A DNA stretch of 57,000 nucleotides from Glandiceps talaboti. Its lineage: Eukaryota; Hemichordata; Enteropneusta; Spengelidae. Shown piece by piece: positions 1-16,300 of this stretch. The stretch is taken from the NCBI RefSeq assembly GCF_964340395.1, contig NC_135560.1:9199098-9256097 (forward strand), read 5' to 3'. The notes beneath the pieces were generated by a model. It did not search any database and was not told the DNA's origin. It saw nothing but the letters and a program-made list of their open reading frames with translations. The translations under genes and the position numbers were made by a program. The number at the start of each line of letters is the position of its first letter. Within the stretch, counting starts at the first letter, position 1.

Positions 1-2738
<2,738 letters not shown>

Positions 2739-2739
2739 T

Positions 2740-5700
2740 ATCATCAATGGTAGTTATTTCACCAAAAACATTCTGGAATAAACTTCTGTCACAAATATCA
2801 GTTTATTTGCATATTACGGAGAGCAGATTAGTACAATTTAAATTTTACATACAGATTGCATACATATACATAGTTACCAACAAATAAGATTGCAATTCTG
2901 TAATGACATTCATCCTTTCAGTTTTCAAAATTACTAGTATGCACGACTATGTCAAATTTTTTTAGAAGACATTTTTCATTACATGTCCTGATGAGTACGG
3001 AACTATGTCAGCTCTGTTGCCTGAAGTTATTTGGTATTTTTAATCAAAACAATCTGATATTCATTTACATTTTTATAACATTTTAAATGGTGACTCGATA
3101 AATCGATGATATATCATCATGAGATAGCACTTTTCTGAATAGCTTGCCAGAACACATATTACATTAGTCTACAAAGTATGGAATCCTATGCAAGAAGCTT
3201 GAGAATGACAGTAAAATCTATATGTAGACACTTTCCTAACCTGGGTGTAGAAGCCCTTGCACAAAGCTTTGGAGAATGAAAACACAGGGTTTTTTTTATA
3301 TTCAGCGGTTACAGAATTATACATGGATGCTTTTTATGAAATGCATATGCTGTAAATATACATATACAATGATACAATACAAAGGTAAAAATACATGACT
3401 ATTTTTGCGAGTAACAAAAGCTAAGCTCAGACTGTAACAAATGGCGGAGCAGGGTATCTATAGATAGTGGATGATAAAACACTATATAATGAATGAATGT
3501 TTCAAGGCTTTATGTTGAATTTGGTTTAACACTAACATCATTCAAGGACCATGTAGGATTAGGGTTAAAATTTTGGTGGGAAAAACAGATACTTGATGGA
3601 ACTACGGTATATATACGAAAAGTTGGCCCTGAAAAAAATGAATGATGTTACAACGTATAATCCTTACGACTTCACTGATAAGAAAACACTACATTGCAAA
3701 ATATGAGATTCAAACATTGGACTTTTAAACACAGCAAAATCCACACCTACAGAAATATGTATACTGCACATTTATGATGAATATCTCTGATTGTGTTGCC
3801 GTGGATTGCTGGCGATAGAAAAACAGGGAATTGAGCCAATATATCAGTGCTGGAATACATGCCTAATACGTAACTCAACATCAACATTAAACCATCCCTG
3901 CTGGAACACTACACTTCAACTTTCAAAGGCCTGTGTGAGTGTGTTTGCACATGGCTATTGAACGGGCACGTTCATGTTTTTCACATTGCTGACAAACTTT
4001 ACAGAGGACAAGTGACTTTATAAAGCATATAAGAGGATTATGGTCTTAAAGTTCTTATCTATTGACTTTTTTCAATTTGCCTGTTTGTAAACTTGGTGAT
4101 TTATTTACCTAGATGACAGGTTCAGTTCACATTTGACATCCATACTTGGTACAGCATGCAACACGTGCTGTGATATGGGGTTAATTTTTTTTGTCACCAA
4201 AGTGAGAACTTAGTCAGTTGTTCCAATAACAACTGACTAAGGATTGAATTTGGTGAGCAATTATAATAATTTTGTACTGACCTGAACGATAGACGTGAAG
4301 GAAGATAAAAAGACAGAAAAAAAGGGCATACATTGGTGGAGAACACAAAGAGAATAAAAATGTTAACTACACTCATCACCGTTTGATTACTGAATTTACG
4401 GTTTGTATCCAAAAAGTTTAACTTTGTAAGCAGATATTTTCATTTGTAACTATGAACCTAGAGTTCATGAACATTCAGTCAGTCAAGAATATTCAACATT
4501 TAGTAATTAATGGTAAAAACTGATAATTTTCAAGAATATCTATTTAAAGTAAACACAATTTTGAGAGTATCCCCCCCCCCCCTATTTAGAACAAATTCAT
4601 ACTCTTAATATTTATAGAAATTTGTGGATATTTGGAAACAAAGTTTTGCATGTATATTCAGTTTTGTCCAAGACCACCTACCAGGGTAAAAATTTGTATA
4701 AAAATATTTCTCAAAGTTGCTGGACAAAAGCCTGACAACAAAGTGAAATTTTCAGAATTCCATCTACATTTCCTGTTTTTCAAAATTTTCCTCTTTATGT
4801 CAGTCTCTATCAACAAACAGGAAATAAATTTGAGTTCACATTTTTGAAAATTACGGTAAAAAACCACACTATAATACCAAAATTTTGATATTATTTCATA
4901 CGTGAGAACTGTTTCTACGGTTCTGGTCCAAAACAAATTTGCAATTTGCCAAAAACTAAAAAAAATTGTTCAAATAATTACGGTCGGTATTTTGTCAATT
5001 CTTAGGAAGTAATGAACGAGAAAAGTATTAAGCACAGGTCAGTTCACAAAAAGTTATTGACATTTGATCAAAAAAAGAATTTCAATAAAAATCCATCCTA
5101 AAAATTCAGCACTCACTTCCTTTCTATGATATTATCTCTTATTTTGATTTATTTAAAGATTGACTTGATCACGACACATCATAAAAATACCTCGCAGCAC
5201 TTAAATCTATGATCATGGCAGTAACATCGGTTCCTATCCTTCACATATCAAATTGATACTAATAGTTGTCACAACTGATCAAAGTAGATACACATTATGT
5301 GGCATCATAAAAAAATAATTGGCGATGATAAAACAAAACAAAGTGTATAAGATACCAGAAGATCTTCAACTTAGTGTAATTGATAACAATTTTGAATTAT
5401 TTTTAGCACAAAGATATTAATTTAACTTAGGCCGATCCGATGAGTCTATAAAATTATCCAGTATGGCTAGCAGATTTGACTAGGGGATATAAAAATTCAA
5501 ACAGGTTGGCTGATGACAGTTATGTGGCAGAGGTTACTGGTATCAGATGGCTTTTTACTCTTCAACACTTGATCTATGTGTGAAATCCGTTGTACAAAGA
5601 GGATTGCGCCATTCAAATAGTTGAAATATGGGCTTTTACTTAGTTTGCTATTATAACACAAGATAATATCTTGCCAATAGTCAAACATATTGTTGATTTG

Positions 5701-6640
5701 CGTTGAGAGGGCTGTCACCAACCTGGGTTGACTGGTGGGGGCTTGATTGAGTAGAAACCTAGCCCAACTTTTACAGCTGTGTCTAAGAACAAACACTGGA
5801 GTTAATTACAATTAGGCATTGTTTTCACTGACAATACATACTTACATACACACTTACATACAAAGCTCCAAAAAATTTCAAAATTTCAATGCATTTTTAA
5901 AAATTCAGTTCAAAACTTTTAAATATGTCTAAGTACTAGAAAGACAAACTAAACGTAATCTGTTCATTTCACAACATCTCTGGCCAATTTTAAATATAAA
6001 TGGAAAGTGACAACCATATATAATGAAATAAACAATGCATAAAAAGTAAGGATATGTACACCTAAATAGTAATGCCATTATCAACAATATTTCACCCTCA
6101 TATAATTTTCGTACCATTTCAAAAGTTCATTTATTGACCAAAATGGTAACAATAGGTACAATATTTGCCAACCATAAAAAACACAAACAGTTGCATAATT
6201 TCAACTAGAGTACATCACTTTTTGAAAATTTTGGAAAAAAAGTCCCAACACAGTGATGAAGAGAATACTCTCTGATGACAATATCATTATGAAATTCCCG
6301 CTGTAATTTCTAGTCCCATTGTAAGTTAGCATCAAATTTTTCTTCACCTCCATCGTCTAAAAGTACTAGTTGTGTATTACTGTTCTGTCTATACCCATCT
6401 ATTGGGACAGAAGCAATGGGTCTCCTTTTCATTTATAGAGTTCCCCTTAGGGCATAATTTTATAAGCCACCTTTACACAAATGTAACATACTTGAATAGT
6501 GAGTAAATACTGGGCTCCTCTCCTACACATAATAATTGTACTGAAGCAAAGTTTTTCACAGGTATTGTAGCCTTGGTAAATCGTACATAAACAACAACAG
6601 AGTACACCGATAGTAAATATACACTTCCTCACTGGTAGGA
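2740..6640. other. No gene recognised
   Basis: AT-rich intron-like or intergenic DNA with C12 at 4571 and the hairpin at 4209. A 99-codon minus frame at 5497-5796 has no recognisable features. Confidence 0.5.
4209..4241. repeat. Perfect 14-bp inverted repeat
   Basis: CTTAGTCAGTTGTT, a 5-base loop CCAAT, then AACAACTGACTAAG. No oligo-T or partner element follows. Confidence 0.9.
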
Positions 6641-6656
6641 CTCCCCTACACCAAGA

Positions 6657-6700
6657 CTGATGAAGGCTCCAGTGTGAAGTCGAAATATTGAAATAAAGAT
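6657..6700 (+). other. Hammerhead-core-like CTGATGA...GAAA motif followed by AATAAAG
   Basis: CTGATGA (6657-6663), then AGGCTCCAGTGTGAAGTC, then GAAA (6682-6685) has the order of a hammerhead ribozyme core. Stem II would have one wobble and one mismatch. From memory, CTGATGAAGGC...GCCGAAAC strings are common in marine genomes and occur with Penelope-like elements. Stems I and III are not evident, so this is at most a decayed copy. Confidence 0.25.
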
Positions 6701-7338
6701 CTTAACAGTAGAAGTTGTGTCTTGTTCACTTACAAACCCATAAACACTTACACAGCATTTCTTCGAATGAGGAATAAAATCTTATAACTTGAGAACATGT
6801 AATCAACAAGGAAGTTTATGAATGTATACTACCAACGTTTCTGTTAACTGGTTATATAATATAGAGTGTACCAACAGAAAGTACAAACCTTGAATTGTCA
6901 AATTTGGACCATTGTTTATATGCTATCATCCCGATAATTGCAAATCTACCTAAATAATTAAGTCAACCAGAATACCAATTAATATTAGACTTTTGTAATG
7001 ATGTATACAAGTAAGGCAACAAAATCTTTCTACATTGTCAACATTTCACAGATTCCCCAACGATATCCTAATAAACAGTCTCATATGTTCCCTTCCACTT
7101 ACCCTATAAGTTAGCATCATCAACTATATGCCCAGTCCTCCAGACTACAATCATGTTCACAATCAAACATATAGTCAATATGGATAAAATAACACCTACG
7201 TTAATATCAGCGATACTATTTCAAAACATACCAGTTCACTCTATTGCCTCGTTTCCAAAGTCTCCGTTTTCAAACAGACAACTTTTCATATCCTATGAAC
7301 AGCATTTGATGAAGACAAAATTAGATTTTTCATCTTAC

Positions 7339-7398
7339 CTGAAATATTCTTGATATACTGACTAAATCGAGGTATCACTCGTAATGAGGACTTGACCA
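7339..7398 (-). CDS. Candidate exon (60 nt), last one found
   Basis: The donor TTTCAG|GTAAGATG is consensus-like; the acceptor is GTTTTATTCATGAG. In phase 1-1 it reads VKSSLRVIPRFSQYIKNIS. A following segment at 7097-7120 would reach a stop quickly. I could not decide whether the gene ends there. Confidence 0.28.
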
Positions 7399-10300
7399 CT
7401 CATGAATAAAACATGAGCTTTGGTTCAGCATCTGTAGGTCGGGGGCGTGTCTCTGCATCCTACACAATAGACTGTGATGTATTCATCACCTGTTGCTATA
7501 GCGATTTATGAAGATGGCTAATATTCATAAAAGCCAGAGAACAATAGAAGTGAAATGATAGCAAATGTCAGACACAGCTGTAACTTATGTAGCCTAATTA
7601 ATAACGATATTGCTAACAGCCTGTCAATTTTTTTTGGTATCATTTTTTGGGCTTGCGAAGACGCTAATTGGTAATTTTACAACTTCATGATATTTTGATT
7701 AGTGTCTCAGATATAAGTTTACCTTAACCTGTATGAATACCATTGTCAAATCCTTAGAAAACTGTTTTTCATATAAATATCTTTTATACTCATTGCAAAG
7801 ATCCTATGGAAAAAGCTTTACAAGCAAATATCAACACTTGGTGTCTACTGCTAAAGTTGCCACTCCCCCAATTGAGTTCAATGCATAAATTGCATACCAG
7901 GATAAGCAGCACTTCATGTGCAGTGCATACAATTGTAACACCCATCCTCATCACTTCAGAATGATAGTGAACATTTGCAAGTTCATCTATTGAGAACATA
8001 CAAAAAATACCACACAAACAACTCAAAGTAAAATGGCACACACTACAACTTAATACAAGTCTTTGACAGTGGTGAAAACCATCTTATTATAAGTTAAACT
8101 AAATGTCAAAGTGTATGCCTTTACTATCATATGGATTCAATGCCAGTTGCCTATTAGCATCATTTGGAGATTGTTCCATTAAAAAAAAAATTACAAACAA
8201 GTCAAGCTTCATAATTTATTCCCTTGATGGTAAACATAGGAATGAACATTTGAAAGTCTACAATGTTGAGTCCATTAAAAAAAAAATTACAAACAAGTCA
8301 AGCTTCATAATTTATTCCCTTGATGGTAAACATAGGAATGAACATTTGAAAGTCTACAAGTCCTCAACATTTGCACAACCTACGCATCTCTCTGTAGGTG
8401 ATAGTTCGCTCTGTATGGCATTACGTTACAGTAAACAAATAATTAGCCTAGCCTTGTGGACAAACATCATTCAAATTAGTTAACTGCTTGACTAGGACTC
8501 ATTAGAAGCAATACTCCAGTCTCCATAACTTTTGCTCTCATTTTAAAAACATAATTTTTTTTTTTTTGCGAAATGGAAATCATACTTTCAAAGATCCAAC
8601 AAAACAGACAATACGGAACAGTCCTATTATCTCTCTACACAAAAGATTTCATGAACAGAGACGTACATTTTTATATCACAACAAAAATATAATTGATGCT
8701 GTCATGGTTTGAACTCGTTTTAACATGTTGTTATGTGTTTATACGAGTATTTCGTAGCATATCATTTTGTATATAGTAGAACAATAAGCTTAGGATTACG
8801 CCATTGTTGGATATTTGAAAGATGAGGTCTTACTGAGGACGGCATTGTAAGAGCAAGCTGAAGCCAGATGTACAGACTGTATATACACACATCCATTATG
8901 CAAATACTCAGAAATGTACTATTCCGATAAAACTTTCTGCTGGACGTATCACCAGTGTCAAAGACTGACACAATACGAGTATCTAATACGAATAGCGCTT
9001 CATAATGAACAAAAAAGACACAAATGCAAGTTTTGGCTTGCAAAGATAAAACTTGCATTAGTTACAGTGACGGTTTTACAATGGTGAGGCACATTTAAAA
9101 AATTAATTTCACAAGTTATAACAATTTGCTAATACAGGTGTAGTGAGTGGCACAAAAAGTGATGAGATAGAATTGATCGTGCAAAGTTGTCGAAATGGGC
9201 AAGTCATTGATATGAATGACATAGTATTTGGCATATTTTTCTCTCATTTGATATTTCCCATAAATGCATACCAGAGGAAATAATAACTTTGCAATGACTG
9301 ACTGACTGACTAGCCAACATCTGCAAAACGTATCTAAATGTAATATGACTTTCACTGAGTGACGAATAGACCCACACAAAGATGAACTAATATACGTACA
9401 TGTATTAATCTTCCTCTACCCCTGCCTTCATTTGGTGCTTTTTACATACATGAATTATGAATTTATAAGTTTTCGTTAATTTAATATTTTATCAAGGGAA
9501 TGACTTTTCTGCCACATGTTTTAGAAATTACACAATGAAAAAAGTTGTACCTATTGCAAAAGTGAATCGAAATGAAAGCTCCGTGGACATAAAGTATTTA
9601 TCGTCATTTTGACGGGAGGTATTTTCTTGACTAAAAGCTGTACAAAACTGACATACAATTTCCCGATCAAATCATGATGTATTCCTACAAGATGACAACA
9701 CATCCAACTATTTCAATACCACTTTGAGTTCTACGATAATCTCTTATCCCCGGCAATTTTAACTTGACTCAAACAATCTGTTGACATCAGGGTTTTTTTA
9801 TTTCACACTCACGTTGAACAAAGACTGCAACAGTTGAACAAAGAATGAAACAGACGTCCAATATTAATTACTTAATTAACAGTATACAAGCCAATAGTTA
9901 GTAATCTATTTGAGTTTTACACTCATTTAAACACCAAATCTGTCAACTGACTCAATTATCTCAGATGTTGTGGTATGTACATTTCAGTGTATTGGTCAGC
10001 TTTAGGGTGATAATCCGTGATAGTACGTATTAATTTCGTTAAAATGTGACCAAGTATGATCAGTGTTCTTAGCTTACCACTCCAATACAGTTTGAGGTTA
10101 TTGTCTGTAATGTACAGTCTAGTCAACCCCTCAGGCATCAACTTTGGAAGGGTTACCAAAACCCTGACTGTATCCAATGACTCTTTGCGTCATTCTAAAG
10201 CTGACAACAATTCCGTTCGCCCTCCAGGCTTGCAAAGACAACTTGGTCCAATGTGCTCAGACATGAAAATCATCACAAAACTTCTTGAGTCCTGTACACT

Positions 10301-13300
10301 ACTCATTGCACTCTGCATTATTCAAAGATGCCACAACTTTTTGCCTAAATTATTTTTCTCCAATATACTTTCATTTTAGACTTTTAGTTTTCCAGCAATC
10401 ACAGTTTTCGTACAACCAACCCTCAATCATACACTTTTATTTTTTCATGTCTGTGCCCAGTAGCTAAAGTCGTTAAAGTGAATCAAGCTAAACAGAACAA
10501 GAAGACTCTTTTCTCAAATAGGAGTGAAATTGGTAACTGACTGGTTTTAACTTCATTTTAAAAGGGAACTGATAAAGTTAAGTTTTTGGTTCATGGGGAA
10601 AACAGTATATCTTTGAACTTCATAATATTAGCATCTTGCTACAATTATAAATTGATAATTATTCTACAAATTACAATAGCTTCAACAACTGATTCTCTTC
10701 TTATTTAGTGTGCATATTAATGTACCTACTTTTAACATATAGGGGGGGGGGGGGGATCATGACCATATGATGAAGCAACTCGTGTATAAACTTGCGTACT
10801 GTGGAAGAGAGGACCAGAATTCAGCAATTGGTGAAAACCATCAAACAATGCTTTTGAGTACCATACTGCATATGTATCGATGTCTGACTGATGCTAGCAA
10901 TTCATGCTGGTAGCAACTACAGCTGTGTGTACACTCATGGCACTATCAAATCTATAGCTCACAATTCCATATACTCAATGTCTGCTAGAAACTGACAAAA
11001 CTTTTCGGCTTTGTATGAAAATATCAGCAAATTATTACGAAATGTCTTGAAGAAGGAAATATTCATTTAGTTTGTAATCAAAGTATTTTGATGGAACTGC
11101 TTCATTTTGGTTTCCAAATACCATTTATAAATTTAGTGCAGGAAAATATTTCGACAACACGACGTATTGATGTGTGAAAAAAACAAGACCACCTAATAGA
11201 CATCCCTGACTCAACGCAAAACTGTCGGACTCCCTCAGGAGGACAAAACAACATAGTAACAAAACTGTAACCTTCATAGCATTGTTTCCTGTACATCTTT
11301 TCAGCATCACTTGCAACTACGGCCATAAAAAACAATAACAGTGTAACGCATCAGTACAGACACTTTACCAGGTTTAGTGGTGTGTATCAATATGTCAACA
11401 GAGACAACCAACTTATCAGAGTTATCTAACACAACAAACTCCATGCATCAAAACACACACTTGTACATACAAAAAATGTACATATTACAAACATATTTTA
11501 AAACTGCTTGATGGCCCACCACCAAATATGAATTTCAAATTTTTCCTTCGAAGGGTGAATTTCATATTTTTAAGTAAAATGCATGCTTAATGTATATTCT
11601 TGCAAACTTTGCATATGAAAGCAGTTTTTAAAAAAATATATTTATCTGTCCAACAGTGCATCATCAAGTGAACAACGGAAAAAATAGAAGTGTTTTGTAG
11701 GGCTTCTCTAATAATAATCTAAATTAATTTCATAGACATCCACTTAAACGTCCTGTTAAACCTCTCAAATGAGTTATTAAATTCATCCATTACTAGTTTC
11801 TCTATGTATGGAAATAATATTCAGCTTTTGTTTTTTCCTCTTTTTGTTTATTCCAATTTCCAGTTTAAGCTGGCTAGAATGTTTTGAACATACAGAATAA
11901 TTAGATCAGAAAAACATACCATTCTTTTGTGAGACATATTTGTTCCAGAAAACGCCAAAACACCAGCAATGATCCAACTTTTTTCATCATAAAAGTAGTT
12001 GTAAAACTGCATCAGATATACCATAAAACCACCACGACTAGAAGTAGGTTTGACCGTCCACTGTACATTTTACCAACCTCTGGCAGGCTAATATTAGTAG
12101 AGTTCTCCATATACTCTGAAAGTTGTGTGTGTGTGTGATATGAGCCTGCTTTTACCATGTACATGTACACCCATGCAAAAATACAAACCAATGTAAGAAC
12201 GGCTTTTAAAAAAAGAAATTCATTAAATGGCCTGAAAGCACACTATTTTAGATTGAATCTCTAAATATCTCACACTACACACACATTCATTACATGTAAC
12301 TGTTACTAGACGTATTAATAGCTGGTAATCACAATAAATTTAGCATATACTCACAAATAAATAGCACTATGTGTGGACAGTGACTAGAGAGCCGAGATCT
12401 GTTTTGGAGGCAGGAAACGGACTTCTTCACTGTGTTAAACCCTAAGGAACACTGAAGGAAGCGCAACAATGCAGCCAACAACTTAAATCCATGTAACTCA
12501 TTAGTATCTCATTACCGAGCCTGTGATAATTTGGCGCCATCATCCAGTCAGAGCTCGGATATGCCAATTTTCACACATACCAAGAGCGGCCAGCCAACCA
12601 CATCAAATTACACTATTAATTGGTCCATAGATATTTCTGTAAGAGAAACTGCTGGTGGACACCCCTTCTACCAATTACTGGTTGGTCATTTTTATTCTGA
12701 AGCACCCAGACAAAATGACAAGAAATCAAACATTACGGATAACTCAATAGCCTTCATAGAATGACCTTACCACTTTCATTGAATTTAACTGTGCCGCAAA
12801 CACAATTGAAACACTTGATTTTATTTCAGCAAAGAGTTACTGTCTGCGGTGTGTAACAAGGTGCCTGTTTTCATGCCAGACATGCTTTTACTTAGAAATT
12901 TACAAGTATTCTTATCGATATCAGAAGTGACGTGAAGTTTTGTTGCCCCATTGCTTTGTTTTCAAGTTCCATAACAACCTGAAGTGCTCCAAGTCTCTCT
13001 GCAAACATACTCCACAAAAAACTGACAAACAATGGGGATGTTTTCTGTCATTACGCCTAAACCGCTAACAGTAATTCAATTGTATCACACCTCCGAATAC
13101 ACAGAAAGTTCCCATCGGCTGCGTTTATAACTAACACTCAAGGCCTCAAACGGCTTTGGTGGTTATTTTATTATCAGGAAATTGTTGACACTGAGTTGTA
13201 GAAAGAGCAGCAGGAGCTGAGAGTGAGCAGGGATAACAGTGTTGGTGGAAAACCGAGATGCCAATTAGTTGGCCTGCCAGTGTACTTAGGACAAATTAGA

Positions 13301-16300
13301 ATGGTGAGAGAAAGATCAAAAATACAGTGACAAGAGTCTCCTCACACAGACCACTTACTGAAACATAAACAGGCGGCTTCTTTTAGCTGTAAGTGATCTA
13401 CTAATCACCAAGAATAATAAGCCATTAGGACATCCTTACACTATCTTTTCAAGATAGTCCACTCTGGAGAACATTTTCTTGAAAACCATCTCTTTTGTGA
13501 TTGTAAGCTATGGGAGAATAATATCTCCATGCTATTTTAATGACATATTCTTACAAATTACAATATCATCTAGTTAGCAGCAAAGTACACCAAACTTTAC
13601 TTATGTAAGAAGAGAAACTATTCCATGGATTTCCAACAAAAGAATACTTCTCAAAGACCATGGTATAATTTCTTTTCGCAAACTTTATCATGATACCCAT
13701 ATGTATTGGTTGGTAGGATCACTGTTTTAAATATACTTTTTATACGGAAGTTAAGCACGTATCATTGTTTGCCACAACACTTTGACAATGTTAAATATTT
13801 TGGGAAAGTAAAAAATTACTCTGCCTTTACAAAGATGGCAATACCAAAATCAATTCTACATTTTGCATGAATTACTCCACCTAAGAAGTTCAAATTTATG
13901 CTCTCACAGTTTCCAAAACAGAAGATCATACAAACTAATGATGAGTGATATGGAAGTCCAGTATATCATTGAAAAGGACAACTGTTTGAGGTTGTACAGA
14001 AGTTACAAAACTGTCTAAACATATACACAACTAATATTAGCAACAAGTTGTATACTTGTTCACATAAGTGACAAACTTTCTTATGTACACAAAACAAACA
14101 CATTGTGTATTAATTCAAAAAACATATTGACATATTAGTAATTTGAAGGAAAAAATTGCAAACCTTCAACTCAATATAATACAAGTATGTCCATATAACA
14201 CGAATGTGCTTCAAACTTTTATTTTTATTCAAAACTAACATTAGGGATACACCCTTCTTGGCTTGGTAGGAGTTGAGATGACTTTACTTGACAATGCATA
14301 CTGCCATGACAAATGCCAGTTTATCAAAACAATACTAGCCTGTACGATTTGTCGTTATTTGTGCCCAACACTGCAAGCAACACAACCTGGTGCACAGTCT
14401 ACAATAATCCTTGAGTCTTCAATGTATGAATATACGCAGAGAAAATCATCAGTTTTGCCACCATGATGGTGAAAGCAATATTTCAACAATAATAGGAATT
14501 CTACGGTCTTTAAATAAAATCTCTACAAGATGATCACTTGCCAGGGGAGCAAGTTCATTGTTATTAGAATACCACAATATGTTTGTAAGACATCCTGTGT
14601 AGACCTCAGCAGTGGCGACATACATATATATCTCAACTAATTAAAACATAATGATGATAAGGCGTAAAAAAAATAATTTTTGGTTTCGGTTACCTGACCC
14701 CACCTTGCTTTTCACTGCAGACACTAAAAACTTTTTTTTTTAAGTATTCAAGAAGAAGAAAAATAAAATCTCAAAAATTCTGAAATCTCACAAGAAATAG
14801 CAGATGCGGAAACTGCCATCAACTTAAAAAGGCACTCTAAAACTGTTTTTCCAATCTGTAATGGCTGTACATCTGATAGGAAGAAATAAATAACACAGAG
14901 ACCATTTGGAAAACAATGGAAAACCTGTACTAGACACTCACACAGGAAAAAAATCTCCATTTATTCTAAAATTGAGTGTAATCGGAACCACACAATTTTT
15001 TTTAATTAGGCCTAGCGAATCACGGTGTAGATAAAATGGCAACTACTTTTAGATTTAACATTTCAAAATTGCAATCTTTTCAAAAAGAAAACATTACAAT
15101 CATTTTCAAGATTTTATCCTGTGAAAACCAAACAACCAAACTCTACATAAATTATATTGTGTATATATTTGAAAGGAAAACCAAAAAGTTCCAAAAATTT
15201 AGCTTTTTATACTTTTATATATATTTTTTATATCTCATACTTTTTTGAAAATAAATAAAAAACTCAATATATGGATGATTGTATACTGTATTTTTTGGCT
15301 TGCATATAGCAAACAACAGTGTTAATGAAATGTGAACATCGAGTGAAATATGCTGTGAAATGCACAGAATGACGGTGATGGAATTCCAATCCAGCACAAA
15401 ATGTTGGTTTTGTTTTAATCATATAAGCTACACGTATCTAAGTTGTATCTTGTACTAAACATGACAACACTTGTTGCAGTAAGTAGCTTCATATCTATAT
15501 ACCACCACTATCACCAAATGGCACACTGTCAACATGTGACAAGTTGAAAACACAAGCCATGTAACATTTGTCATTTTATATCCATGACCAGTTCTATACT
15601 GTGCCGCAGATCACAGACAGACGTTCACAGATCAAGGAAACTATAACAATACAAAAGGTGAATGAAAAGATTATAGATAATCCACGTACTTTTTGGCTGT
15701 CAGATATCTCCTAGAGTGTAACTCTTGTCACTGCAAAGTCTTGTCTTCAGATCTGAAGAAGAAGAAGAAGAAAAAGAAGCATAGACATTAGCAATACATC
15801 GTGTGACTTTAGAACATTGAAATTTCTATCTGATATAGCTTTATTTGTATGGACATACAAAACAATAAAATTAAAAGAGAACATATTTGAATGATGGAAA
15901 TACAAAATAATATTGAATAGCACCACTTTACCACATAATGCAAACAATATTGAGAATGACTTCTTTTATAATACTATAAACTATGTGTACATAGATTTTG
16001 AAACAAACGGTCTCTCATCTTCACAGATGTAACTTTGCAGACAACTGACATACTAGCATTTTTAACCAAAGTTTCAATATTATCACCAGACGTTCCACAG
16101 AGCTACAATAGTATATATAAACATATGATTCAGTTGTCTCTATTAGAATTGTTAAGGTTATCGGAACACTATTTGTTAAGGTTATCGGAACACTATATAC
16201 TGTTTTTTACACAGGGACCAACATTTTTGTTCACATATTGGGATATTTGTGATTCACCAAATACGGAAGCCAAGTGGGGGTCAATCTGTTTCAGGTCCCT

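Larger units (their letters stand above)
7400..10070. other. No gene recognised apart from the 96-bp duplication
   Basis: The part at 7430-7560 is less AT-rich (GGGGGCGTGTC, CACCTGTTGCTATAGCG) and might be regulatory. The rest is featureless. GACT units occur at 9295-9312. Confidence 0.4.

Noticed and set aside
5497-5796. 99-codon minus-strand frame
   Set aside because: No recognisable domain and no convincing splice borders.
6657-6700. Active hammerhead ribozyme
   Set aside because: Stem II has a mismatch and no convincing stems I and III or cleavage-site context are visible; kept only as a possible relic.
11128-11277. Minus-strand frame with a signal-peptide-like start (MKVTVLLLCCFVLL)
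   Set aside because: The hydrophobic start is suggestive, but there is no good donor, two overlapping frames compete, and it would lie in an intron of the provisional gene.
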